From Sphingobacterium multivorum (GTDB lineage: Bacteria > Bacteroidota > Bacteroidia > Sphingobacteriales > Sphingobacteriaceae), in assembly GCF_039511225.1 (NCBI RefSeq), contig NZ_CP154261.1, positions 1 to 64,000 of the forward strand: a stretch of DNA of 64,000 nt, read 5' to 3'. Shown here in pieces: positions 33,879 through 41,514 of the stretch. Made by a program: the position numbers and the translations under genes. Numbering within the stretch: position 1 is the stretch's first letter; each line of letters opens with the position of its first letter. The notes under the pieces are model-generated. The model was given only the letters and a program-made list of their open reading frames with translations, did no database searches and was not told where the DNA came from.

Positions 33879-34073
33879 ATGAAACGTATTCTAGTATTGG
33901 GGCTGTCTGTTGTTATTGCGCTATCCATGTCGGCCTGTTATTCTGCCCATCATCACCATGGTCATGGCCGTGGTCCGAAAAGAATGCCTCCTGGGCATGC
34001 TAAAAAATACTATGGTGAGCAGTCGGCACGTGATTTTGCTCCAGGACAACAAAAGAAAAAATACAGACATTAA
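33879..34073 (+). CDS. Small His-rich lipoprotein
   Basis: From the ATG at 33879 the protein has 64 residues with a lipoprotein signal ending at MSACYS. The mature chain is rich in His (YSAHHHHGHGRGP), Pro and Lys and lacks a recognisable domain. Similar small proteins in this group are sometimes labelled quinol oxidase subunit 4, a name I believe to be unsupported. The GTG at 33873, six bases upstream, is less likely. Metal binding is plausible, but only by composition. Confidence 0.65.
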   Translation: MKRILVLGLSVVIALSMSACYSAHHHHGHGRGPKRMPPGHAKKYYGEQSARDFAPGQQKKKYRH

Positions 34074-34157
34074 TTCTTTTATGCAATGGGAGATATCCGA
34101 TTGCTGTCTATGTAAATTTGCTTTTCACTATAGAAAACTGGTTTAAGAGTGATAAAA

Positions 34158-34207
34158 AACAGCATAAAAAAAGCTTTCACAATTGTGAAAGCTTTTTTTA
34201 TGCTGTT
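34158..34207. terminator. 50-nt perfect palindrome, probable bidirectional terminator
   Basis: The 25-nt halves 34158-34182 and 34183-34207 are exact reverse complements, with no unpaired centre (core CACAATTGTG). Each half carries a 7-nt A or T tract, so a transcript from either side makes a hairpin with a T-tract. It sits between the convergent His-rich lipoprotein gene and the DUF805 gene. Confidence 0.85.
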
Positions 34208-34212
34208 AGCAT

Positions 34213-34701
34213 CTAAGCAAAAGGATCTTTATCAGGTGCTGGTGGCGTAGGATTTGATGGTTGTGAACTTCCAAATGGGTCCTGTGGCTGAGAAGAACCG
34301 AAGGGATCTTGGCTTTGCGTAAAAGGATGATTTGTTACGTTTTCCAGCGCTTTGGGATCTGGACCATATTGATTTGAAGCCTTGTCGCCTTCCAGTACCA
34401 ATAAGTAAAGCAGGTAGATCCAACCAATAAATGGAATCAATGCAACTAATATAAACCAGCCTGATTTATTGGTGTCATGTAATCTTCGGACCGTAACGGC
34501 TATCCCGGGAATTAGTAAAGCTAAACTTACTAAACCTGAGACATACGTAAATAAGCTTGCAATTTGTCCAAGTATTGCAAATACTGCGCTAATGATGAGA
34601 TTTGCAAGGAAAAACATCCAATATTCCTTGCGGCGAGCCCTTCCTTCAAAGTTGGCATAGTTGTCTCGAACAACCTTTAAAAAGTTTTCTTTAAGTTCCA
34701 T
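34213..34701 (-). CDS. DUF805 family membrane protein with a repetitive tail
   Basis: The first 120 residues form the DUF805 domain: NFEGRARRKEYWMFFLANLI, several membrane helices, RRLHDTNKSGWFILVALIPFIGWIYLLYLL. The C-terminal tail of about 40 residues is low-complexity, with two copies of DPFGSSQP. DUF805 proteins are small membrane proteins of unknown activity. The start at 34701 fits the usual KENFLK beginning. It ends 5 nt from the 50-nt palindrome. Confidence 0.88.
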   Translation of the reverse strand: MELKENFLKVVRDNYANFEGRARRKEYWMFFLANLIISAVFAILGQIASLFTYVSGLVSLALLIPGIAVTVRRLHDTNKSGWFILVALIPFIGWIYLLYLLVLEGDKASNQYGPDPKALENVTNHPFTQSQDPFGSSQPQDPFGSSQPSNPTPPAPDKDPFA

Positions 34702-34933
34702 ATTTTAAGACTTTTTTAGGTGAAAATGATGTTAGTAAATCAAAATGTTATTTCAATTTTGTTACAATAAATGTACCAAGAATTTATCCGAGAGATCAAT
34801 TATTATAAAAGGGTAAGTGTTTGGAAGAGCTATAGTTGCTGCGCTTGGGCAAAAGAATAGCCGCGTTCATCCGCCTGTTTTGGATCTAAAGGCAGCATAG
34901 GATTCGCTTTCAAAGGAGAAAGCTGTGCATAGC
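34702..34933. other. Short gap with a start-less coding-like stretch
   Basis: Between the DUF805 start and the recO stop, the minus strand carries an open stretch at 34830-34937 whose translation, QLSPLKANPMLPLDPKQADE and onward to GYSFAQAQQL, has protein-like composition. It is in a different frame from recO and begins right after it. It may be the remains of a gene or a very short peptide gene. No better reading was found. Confidence 0.25.
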
Positions 34934-35656
34934 TTATCTAAAAATCTCTTCGAGTATATACAGCGATTTTATTTCTTTAAAATTTGTGCGGTGGAGACGA
35001 TAGAAGTCGAGCACTTTTTCCAGCAGGAATTGCCGATCAGAAGCGGTCATTTTGATGCGGTCGCAGTTTGAATATTCGGATTCGATTAAATTTCTGAAAA
35101 TTGACGTATGCGGTTCCTGCAATACAAGTGGATGTTCAGGAAGGCTATCGGAAAAGGTAGCTTCATGAAGATTAAAATAAGGGCGGGGCTGTTTTGATTC
35201 AGCGGGATAAAACCCGAGAAAGCGTGTTAGCTTGATTAAAAAAACAAGATGGAAATTGGCCAGATTTAAATGCGTTTCATCTAGCCAGCGGACAGACTGG
35301 TGGATGAACTCAAAAAGATAATGGTCATTTTCTTGTTCCTTCAGAATTTTATAGAGTATTTCATTCAGAAAAAGGGCAAGTGAGCTTTTAACAATGTCAT
35401 AAGGTATTTCTTGCAAAACAGGGACTTGACGCGCTTCGGATATCCGTTGTAATGAACCATTATCTTTATGTGTAGCGACAATTTCCAGTAAATGTAAGGG
35501 TTGAAGAATATTGGCCTTGATCTTTGCTTTAGGCTTCCTTGCGCCCGTAATGAGATAGGATTGCATCCCAAACTGTTCCGTGTATATCTGCGCAACAAGG
35601 CTACTCTCCGAATAGTTGGTTGTTTTTAGGACAATACCCCTAGTTTTGATCAGCAT
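34934..35656 (-). CDS. recO: DNA repair protein RecO
   Basis: RecO anneals single strands and loads RecA in the RecFOR pathway. The 240-residue protein starts MLIKTRGIVLKTTNYSESSLVAQIYTEQFGMQSYLITGARK, which is the OB-fold N-terminal region of RecO, and continues with the helical domain (YPAESKQPRPYFNL). The cysteine set of some RecO proteins is missing, as in other Bacteroidota members. The 35656 start is preferred to an upstream in-frame ATG that would run into the upstream gene. It overlaps that gene by 17 nt. Confidence 0.9.
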   Translation of the reverse strand: MLIKTRGIVLKTTNYSESSLVAQIYTEQFGMQSYLITGARKPKAKIKANILQPLHLLEIVATHKDNGSLQRISEARQVPVLQEIPYDIVKSSLALFLNEILYKILKEQENDHYLFEFIHQSVRWLDETHLNLANFHLVFLIKLTRFLGFYPAESKQPRPYFNLHEATFSDSLPEHPLVLQEPHTSIFRNLIESEYSNCDRIKMTASDRQFLLEKVLDFYRLHRTNFKEIKSLYILEEIFR

Positions 35657-35891
35657 CTCCTTCTTTCTCTTTTTTATGCGATTCTTCGCGCATCTCCATA
35701 ATGGCATTTCGGTCTACTTTACGAATCATGCGATAGATCAAAGTCAGGACACCGATACTAAATACAATAACTCCGACAAGCATAGCAAGTTTATACCAGT
35801 TGGAGCGTTGTTCCATGAGGTAATATCCTAAGATTACAAGTACGACACCAATGATTATTTCCCTTAAGCCCTTGCGAAGATATTTGTTCAT
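35640..35891 (-). CDS. Small two-helix membrane protein upstream of recO
   Basis: From ATG 35891 the product is 83 residues: a short basic N-terminus, two hydrophobic segments (REIIIGVVLVILGYYLM and LAMLVGVIVFSIGVLTLIY) and a highly charged tail ending KKEKEGDADQN. The last 17 nt overlap recO, indicating translational coupling. Earlier in-frame starts lie upstream of the promoter box and are not used. No family recognised. Confidence 0.7.
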   Translation of the reverse strand: MNKYLRKGLREIIIGVVLVILGYYLMEQRSNWYKLAMLVGVIVFSIGVLTLIYRMIRKVDRNAIMEMREESHKKEKEGDADQN

Positions 35892-35928
35892 AAATGTGAA
35901 TTGTTGAAAACTATTTTTCTTTACAGAG

Positions 35929-35936
35929 CAAATATA
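35929..35936 (-). promoter_or_regulatory. -7 promoter box of the recO operon
   Basis: TATATTTG on the minus strand matches TAnnTTTG and ends 37 nt before the ATG at 35891. On the plus strand TATTTTTG at 35953-35960 is a second match pointing toward rpmB, so the two could be divergent promoters, but no -33 was found. Confidence 0.5.
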
Positions 35937-36049
35937 ATACAATAAAATCCTTTATTTTTGCCCTTACCCTTCCTGTGTAGAACTATTTTTAAAAATAATT
36001 CCAATTATCTTGTTGCTTATCTAAAAAAAAATATAGATATTTGCAAACT

Positions 36050-36068
36050 CTTTGCAGAGAGTGCAAAG
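36050..36068. repeat. Inverted repeat in the rpmB leader
   Basis: CTTTGCA (36050-36056) and TGCAAAG (36062-36068) pair across a 5-nt loop, next to a further palindromic TTTGCAAA at 36040-36047. It lies 40 nt before rpmB and is either part of the promoter region or a leader hairpin. Confidence 0.45.
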
Positions 36069-36108
36069 GATTAACATATTGTAATAAAGACAACAAAAAA
36101 ATAATATC

Positions 36109-36342
36109 ATGTCAAGAATTTGTGATTTAACAGGCAAAGCGGCGTTAACAGGAAATAACGTTTCTCACTCAAACGTTAAAACTAAACGTAAATTCTATCC
36201 AAATTTACAAACTAAACGTTTTTACATTCCAGAAGAAGATCGTTGGATTACATTGAAAGTATCTACTTCTGCTATCAAAACTATCAACAAGAACGGGATT
36301 ACAGCGGCGATCAATAAATTTATCGTTAAAGGTTCAATCTAA
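36109..36342 (+). CDS. rpmB: 50S ribosomal protein L28
   Basis: The 77-residue protein is L28: SRICDLTGKAALTGNNVSHSNVKTKRKFYPNLQ with the typical C-terminal region TKRFYIPEEDRWITLKVSTSAIKTINKNG. It lacks the CxxC zinc pair of some L28 forms (only Cys4 is seen at the N-terminus). It begins the operon rpmB-rpmG-DUF4295 gene, and ftsY follows with its own promoter. Confidence 0.97.
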   Translation: MSRICDLTGKAALTGNNVSHSNVKTKRKFYPNLQTKRFYIPEEDRWITLKVSTSAIKTINKNGITAAINKFIVKGSI

Positions 36343-36418
36343 TTGATTGTTTCGCCTGTTAGATTAAGATTATTCATGAAATTTCAATCCTTAAGAGGAT
36401 TCAAAATAAAGTAAAACA

Positions 36419-36601
36419 ATGGCTAAAAAAGGAAATAGAGTACAGGTTATCTTAGAATGTACTGAACACAAAGAAAGTGGTCTTCCGGGAATGTCTCGTT
36501 ACATCACTACTAAAAACAAAAAGAACACAACTGAGCGTTTGGAATTGAAAAAATTCAACCCAGTATTGAGAAAAGTTACTGTTCATAAAGAAATTAAGTA
36601 A
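36419..36601 (+). CDS. rpmG: 50S ribosomal protein L33
   Basis: The 60-residue protein is L33: [41 protein letters not shown], with the normal K-K-Y/F-N-P element. The zinc-binding cysteine pairs are missing: only the single Cys of LECTEH remains, a zinc-free (C-) form. It lies 76 nt downstream of rpmB and 51 nt upstream of the DUF4295 gene. Confidence 0.96.
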   Translation: MAKKGNRVQVILECTEHKESGLPGMSRYITTKNKKNTTERLELKKFNPVLRKVTVHKEIK

Positions 36602-36652
36602 GTCACACATCTTGGCATTTGAAAAAGAGGCTAAGTAAAATATTAATATACC

Positions 36653-36814
36653 ATGGCAAAGAAAGCAGTTGCATCGTTACAAAAAGGTGGCGGTAAAGAA
36701 TTTACAAAGGTTATTATTACTACTAAATCTGCAAAAACTGGCGCGTATACTTTCAAAGAAGGTATGGTTCACAACGATAAAGTGAAAGACGTCGTTGCTG
36801 CAGCTCAAAAATAA
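36653..36814 (+). CDS. DUF4295 family small basic protein
   Basis: This 53-residue gene is short and easy to miss. Its product begins MAKKAVASLQKGGGKEFTKV and ends MVHNDKVKDVVAAAQK. It is basic, with a Gly-Gly turn. I recall this as a conserved Bacteroidota protein (DUF4295) next to L28 and L33, and its position suggests a ribosome-associated role, though none is demonstrated here. It starts with CCATGG at 36653 and is the last gene of the L28-L33 unit. The ftsY promoter follows. Confidence 0.85.
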   Translation: MAKKAVASLQKGGGKEFTKVIITTKSAKTGAYTFKEGMVHNDKVKDVVAAAQK

Positions 36815-36919
36815 CGAGTAGCATTTTCCTTTTTTAAAGTTTTTCTTTAAAAAGAATTCGATAAAAATAGCCGTTTTGGTATCCTACCGAAAGGGCTTTT
36901 TTTGTTGAGGACATTTGTT

Positions 36920-36927
36920 TATATTTG
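36920..36927 (+). promoter_or_regulatory. -7 promoter box for ftsY
   Basis: TATATTTG matches TAnnTTTG, 25 nt upstream of the ftsY ATG. TTTG and TTG words around 36901-36907 are candidate -33 elements with a spacing shorter than usual. Confidence 0.55.
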
Positions 36928-36952
36928 AACATCAATTTTCACTAAACACTCC

Positions 36953-37915
36953 ATGGGATTATTTGATTTTTTTAAGAAAAAACCACAAACACAAGAAGAA
37001 GAACAGGCCTTAGATAAAGGTTTGGAAAAAACAAAAGAAGGCTTTCTTTCTAAGATTACAAAGGCTGTCGTTGGTAAGTCAACAGTAGATGACGATGTCC
37101 TGGATAATCTGGAAGAAGTTTTGGTTACTTCTGATGTTGGGGTTACGACCACCTTAAAAATCATTGATCGCATACAGGCCCGTGTTGCCCGAGATAAGTA
37201 CGTTTCTACTTCTGAGCTCAACAATCTCCTGAAAGAAGAAATTCAAACGCTGCTGGCAGAAAACAATAGTGCTGATTTCGAGAACTTCAATTATGGCGAT
37301 CATAAACCATACGTCATTATGGTTGTAGGTGTCAATGGGGTTGGCAAAACAACCACTATTGGCAAACTAGCCCATCAGCTGAAACAAGCTGGAAGCAAAG
37401 TTGTGTTGGGGGCAGCGGATACGTTTCGGGCGGCTGCTGTTGATCAACTTAAATTATGGGGTGAGCGTGTTGGCGTGCGTGTTGTCGCTCAGGCCATGGG
37501 CTCGGATCCTGCTTCAGTGGCTTATGATACCGTGAAATCGGCAGTAGCAAATGGCGAAGATGTGTGTATCATTGATACCGCAGGCCGTTTGCACAATAAG
37601 GTTGGCCTAATGAATGAGCTCACGAAGATCAAGAATGTTATGCAGAAGGTTGTTCCTGGGGCACCACATGAAATCTTGTTGGTCTTGGATGCATCGACAG
37701 GGCAAAACGCCATTGAACAATGCACGCAATTTACACAGGCAACTGATGTGAACGCCTTAGCATTGACTAAACTCGATGGAACGGCTAAAGGCGGGGTGGT
37801 TATTGGTATATCTGATCAATTTAAGATCCCGGTGAAATATATTGGTGTAGGAGAGAAAATTGGTGATCTTCAGTTGTTTAACAAAAAGGAATTTGTCGAC
37901 TCCCTTTTCAAATAG
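36953..37915 (+). CDS. ftsY: Signal recognition particle receptor FtsY
   Basis: FtsY is the SRP receptor GTPase that docks ribosome-nascent chains at SecYEG. The 320-residue protein has a short charged N-terminus, the NG domain with G1 GVNGVGKTTT (126-135), ADTFRAAAVDQL, G3 DTAGRLHNK, and G4 TKLDGTAKGGV; the final helix is KKEFVDSLF. It lacks the long acidic A domain of E. coli. It is followed 18 nt later by rimO, consistent with co-transcription. Confidence 0.97.
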   Translation: MGLFDFFKKKPQTQEEEQALDKGLEKTKEGFLSKITKAVVGKSTVDDDVLDNLEEVLVTSDVGVTTTLKIIDRIQARVARDKYVSTSELNNLLKEEIQTLLAENNSADFENFNYGDHKPYVIMVVGVNGVGKTTTIGKLAHQLKQAGSKVVLGAADTFRAAAVDQLKLWGERVGVRVVAQAMGSDPASVAYDTVKSAVANGEDVCIIDTAGRLHNKVGLMNELTKIKNVMQKVVPGAPHEILLVLDASTGQNAIEQCTQFTQATDVNALALTKLDGTAKGGVVIGISDQFKIPVKYIGVGEKIGDLQLFNKKEFVDSLFK

Positions 37916-37933
37916 AGTCTACCGTCTAATCAT

Positions 37934-39271
37934 ATGAAGACAAAATACGCGAAACCAGCTCCTTTGATTAATAAACCACGCGTCAATGTGGTAACATTGG
38001 GCTGTTCGAAAAATATTCACGATAGTGAAGTCCTGATGGGCCAGTTAAAGGGCAATCAGATGGAAGTCGTGCATGAAGCATCCAATATACAGGAGAATGA
38101 TATTGTCGTAATCAATACCTGCGGTTTTATAGATAATGCCAAACAGGAATCAATTGATGCGATCTTACAATATTCGGATCTAAAAGATCAGGGTAAAATT
38201 AACAAAGTGATCGTTACAGGCTGTCTTTCTGAACGATATAAGCCGGAGTTACAGGCTGAAATCCCCAATGTTGATGCCTTTTTCGGTACAAATGATCTAC
38301 CGGATCTGTTGTCAACCATTGGAGCTGATTATCGACACGAATTGTTGGGAGAGCGCTTATTGACAACGCCTTCGCATTTTTCTTATTTTAAGATTGCAGA
38401 AGGGTGTAACCGCCCTTGTTCTTTCTGTGCAATTCCCTTAATGCGTGGTAAACACGTTTCCAAATCCATTGACGATCTTGTCAAAGAGGCAAAATATTTA
38501 GCTTCTAATGGGACAAAAGAATTAATTTTAATCGCACAGGATCTCACTTATTACGGTCTCGATATCTACGGAAAACGCAATCTTTCTGATTTAATGCGTC
38601 ATTTGTCGGACGTCGATGGAATCGAATGGATCCGGCTTCAATATGCATACCCTTCCGGCTTCCCAATGGATATTTTGGATGCAATGAACGAACGTTCGAA
38701 TATCTGTAATTACTTGGATATGCCATTGCAGCATATTTCTGATCCAATGTTGAAGTCTATGCGCAGAGGTACAACGAAACAGAAACAGATCGATCTTGTC
38801 AACGCAATACGTGACAAGGTTCCAGATATCGCGTTGCGTACAACATTAATTTGTGGTTATCCAGGTGAAACTGAACAGGATTTTCAGGAGATGTTGGATT
38901 GGGTTGAAGAGACCCGTTTTGACAGGTTAGGGTGTTTTACCTATTCTCATGAAGAAAAGACGCACGCACATTCTTTGGAGGATAATGTGCCACAGGAAGT
39001 AAAAGAAGAACGAGTGGAAGCTATCATGGAAGTACAGCAAGGTATTTCGTACGATATCAATCAGTCCAAAGTCGGTAATACCTATAAAGTGCTGGTTGAT
39101 CGGGTAGATGGCGATTACTTTATTGGCCGGACAGAATACGATTCTCCGGAGGTCGACAATGAGGTCTTGATTCCTGCTGCAGATACCTATGCACGAATTG
39201 GTGATTTTGTTCAGGTAAAAATCGACCGAGCTGAAGATTTCGATCTATATGGTGAGATTGTAAGGAAATAA
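37934..39271 (+). CDS. rimO: Ribosomal protein S12 methylthiotransferase RimO
   Basis: RimO is a radical SAM enzyme adding a methylthio group to an Asp of S12. The 445-residue protein has the UPF0004 domain (Cys24, Cys63, Cys97 bind one 4Fe-4S cluster), the radical SAM motif CNRPCSFC (Cys158, 162, 165) and a C-terminal TRAM domain (about 375-445). The start MKTKYAKPAPL precedes VNVVTLGCSKNIHDSEVLMG, diagnostic of RimO/MiaB. Discrimination from MiaB rests on CSKNIHDSEVLMGQL and the length. A strong terminator follows. Confidence 0.95.
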   Translation: MKTKYAKPAPLINKPRVNVVTLGCSKNIHDSEVLMGQLKGNQMEVVHEASNIQENDIVVINTCGFIDNAKQESIDAILQYSDLKDQGKINKVIVTGCLSERYKPELQAEIPNVDAFFGTNDLPDLLSTIGADYRHELLGERLLTTPSHFSYFKIAEGCNRPCSFCAIPLMRGKHVSKSIDDLVKEAKYLASNGTKELILIAQDLTYYGLDIYGKRNLSDLMRHLSDVDGIEWIRLQYAYPSGFPMDILDAMNERSNICNYLDMPLQHISDPMLKSMRRGTTKQKQIDLVNAIRDKVPDIALRTTLICGYPGETEQDFQEMLDWVEETRFDRLGCFTYSHEEKTHAHSLEDNVPQEVKEERVEAIMEVQQGISYDINQSKVGNTYKVLVDRVDGDYFIGRTEYDSPEVDNEVLIPAADTYARIGDFVQVKIDRAEDFDLYGEIVRK

Positions 39272-39295
39272 GTTTAACAGCTTATCGCTAATACT

Positions 39296-39341
39296 ATAAA
39301 CAAACGGGCCTCCTTTATTCAAAGGAGGCCCGTTTGTTTAT
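39296..39341 (+). terminator. Strong terminator after rimO
   Basis: A 21-bp perfect stem (39296-39316 against 39321-39341, core GGGCCTCCTTT/AAAGGAGGCCC) with a 4-nt loop ATTC. The T-tract is provided by GTTTGTTTAT. Confidence 0.85.
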
Positions 39342-39620
39342 AGGCAATTGTCAGTGAAATGATATAATTTAAAAGTGGGACAAGCATTTTGCGAAAAATC
39401 ACTATTTTGTCGACGCAAACTAGATACATTTGTAAGCGTACAATCCCCATTTTAAACAATCTATAACCGTTTAAAATCAGATTTATGAAGGCCTGTAGTT
39501 TCAGGATGAATCATTCTTTTGATTAAGATAAAAATAGGTGCTGTTGGGACGAAAAAGATTCTCCCTCCGATCAGGTTGCTTTGGGAATTTTCGTAATCAA
39601 TAAGAATAGAAAATGAATAA

Positions 39621-39628
39621 TAAATTTG
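39621..39628 (+). promoter_or_regulatory. -7 promoter box directly before bshC
   Basis: TAAATTTG matches TAnnTTTG and ends 3 nt before the bshC ATG at 39632, implying a leaderless mRNA if used. The other candidate, TACATTTG at 39425-39432, would give a 200-nt leader. Confidence 0.5.
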
Positions 39629-39631
39629 CAG

Positions 39632-41221
39632 ATGAAAGCAACTTATATTGAATATAGTGAAACAAATAGCTTCTCCAAGACTTTATTAGCCTATTTGGCA
39701 CATGATGAAGCCTTAAAACCTTTTGTTGGGAATTGGCCTACCTGGGCTGGTTTTGAAAAGCAATTGAATGAAAAGAAGAAATTTGAACACAGGGAAATTC
39801 TTGTTGAGCGCCTTAAAAACCAATATGGCGAACTATTAAAAGATTCTCCTGCCGTAGCCGCCAATTTAGAACTGTTGCTGGACCAAAATTCTTATACCAT
39901 TACGACTGGGCATCAGCTCAATATTTTTACCGGACCGTTGTATTTTATTTTTAAAATAATGACAGCAATACGTTTGTCCGAAGATTTGAAAGGCAAACAT
40001 CCCGATAAAAATTTTATTCCGGTATATTGGATGGCAACTGAAGATCATGATTTTGAAGAGATCAACCACACCAAAGTCTTCGGTAAGAAAATTGCTTGGG
40101 ATACTCCTGCTGTTTCTGCTACCGGGAGAATGGATACCGCAACAATCGTTGATGCTGTGAAGCAGTACACCAATATTTTAGGGCTTTCCGAAAATTCGAC
40201 CAGACTGACACGCATTATAGAAGAAGCCTATTTGAACCATGATCGATTAGCAGATGCAACACGGTATATGGTCAATGAGTTGTTTAAGTCTTACGGTCTT
40301 TTGATCGTCGATGCGGATGACCGGGAATTGAAGGAACTGTTCAAGCCAATTATTAAGGAAGATATCATCTCTGAAAAAAGCTTTAAGGCAATAACAGCGC
40401 GATCGGAAGAGTTGGAATCAAATGGTTTCTCTACCCAAGTTCATGCCCGTGAGATTAATTTCTTTTATTTGACGGACGAATTTAGAGAGCGTTTAGTACT
40501 GACTGCTGACGGCCGATACGAAGTATTGCACCAGCATATTTATTTTACCAAAGCAGAGCTGGAGCAGGAGATCGAGCGTTATCCAGAGCGTTTCAGTCCA
40601 AATGTGGTCATGCGGCCGATGTATCAGGAAATTATACTTCCCAATCTTGCTTATATTGGCGGTGGCGCCGAAATGGTCTATTGGATGCAGCTAAAATCCA
40701 ACTTTGAACAATATCAGGTAGATTTTCCAATTTTGATCCCTCGTAATTCAGCAATGATTACCGAGGACAACGTTGCAGCTAAGTTGTTTCGTGTTGATCT
40801 TACATTTAAGAGTATTTTCCGGCCGGCAGAAGTGCTGAAAAAAGAGTATGTTCGACGTCATACCAAAGAACGACTGAATCTCAATGACGAATGGATGGAG
40901 CTGAACGCCATTTTTGGTAAGATAAGGTTACGAACTCATAAAATAGATCCAAGTTTGGGTCCTAGCACTGAAGCCGTAAAAGCACGGTTAAAGAAAGCGA
41001 TCAATAACTTGGAGAAAAAGCTGATGAAAGCTGAGAAGCGAAATCATCAGCATGCTTTAACGGATATTGATAACGTGAAGGAAAAACTTTTTCCTGGCGG
41101 AGGACTGCAGGAGCGAACTGAAAATTTCGCTTTGCTTTATGTCAAATACGGTGATAGCCTCTTTAGGGATCTTTACAAGTACTTTAATCCATTGGATTTT
41201 AAGTTTACGATTTTATATTAG
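39632..41221 (+). CDS. bshC: Bacillithiol biosynthesis cysteine-adding enzyme BshC
   Basis: BshC is the last enzyme of bacillithiol synthesis, adding Cys to GlcN-malate. The 529-residue protein is normal length and carries BshC features: TITTGHQLNIFTGPLYFIFK, PVYWMATEDHDFEEINH (HxGH-like and ATEDHDF), YIGGGAEMVYWMQLK, and a coiled-coil segment (KARLKKAINNLEKKLMKAEKR) near 440-480. The start at 39632 rather than a TTG six nt before gives MKATYIEY. The gene stands alone; bshA and bshB are not in the window. Confidence 0.95.
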   Translation: MKATYIEYSETNSFSKTLLAYLAHDEALKPFVGNWPTWAGFEKQLNEKKKFEHREILVERLKNQYGELLKDSPAVAANLELLLDQNSYTITTGHQLNIFTGPLYFIFKIMTAIRLSEDLKGKHPDKNFIPVYWMATEDHDFEEINHTKVFGKKIAWDTPAVSATGRMDTATIVDAVKQYTNILGLSENSTRLTRIIEEAYLNHDRLADATRYMVNELFKSYGLLIVDADDRELKELFKPIIKEDIISEKSFKAITARSEELESNGFSTQVHAREINFFYLTDEFRERLVLTADGRYEVLHQHIYFTKAELEQEIERYPERFSPNVVMRPMYQEIILPNLAYIGGGAEMVYWMQLKSNFEQYQVDFPILIPRNSAMITEDNVAAKLFRVDLTFKSIFRPAEVLKKEYVRRHTKERLNLNDEWMELNAIFGKIRLRTHKIDPSLGPSTEAVKARLKKAINNLEKKLMKAEKRNHQHALTDIDNVKEKLFPGGGLQERTENFALLYVKYGDSLFRDLYKYFNPLDFKFTILY

Positions 41222-41247
41222 AAAGTCAGCTTCGGCTGACTTTTTTG
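41222..41247 (+). terminator. Terminator right after bshC
   Basis: AAAGTCAGC, loop TTC, GGCTGACTTT followed by T. It starts directly at the bshC stop codon. Confidence 0.85.
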
Positions 41248-41514
41248 TGATGTTATTGGCCAGAAAGAATTTTCAGTTTGCGTTCTTTTTGTTACTGTCT
41301 GCTAAATCATGATGTTTGCAGTATCGGGATATTTCTATACCTATGTTAAAATACTTTTGTTGCCTGTTCCGATATTGCTTCTTTTTTCCTAAAGAAGTTT
41401 CATTTTGTTTATATACATGTTGAAATGCTTTGTTTATAATTTCATAATATTTCGTTTAGCTCCTGTTAACAGTTCCGATGTAGTTTTGCTTTCATTATCA
41501 CAACCAACAACTAA

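Larger units (their letters stand above)
39272..39631. other. 360-bp gap between rimO and bshC
   Basis: It contains the rimO terminator, two TAnnTTTG matches (39425-39432 and 39621-39628) and no coding frame. The rest is unremarkable AT-rich sequence. Confidence 0.45.

Noticed and set aside
33879..34073. Quinol oxidase subunit 4
   Set aside because: A label sometimes given to such proteins. The sequence is a small His-rich lipoprotein without helices expected for an oxidase subunit.
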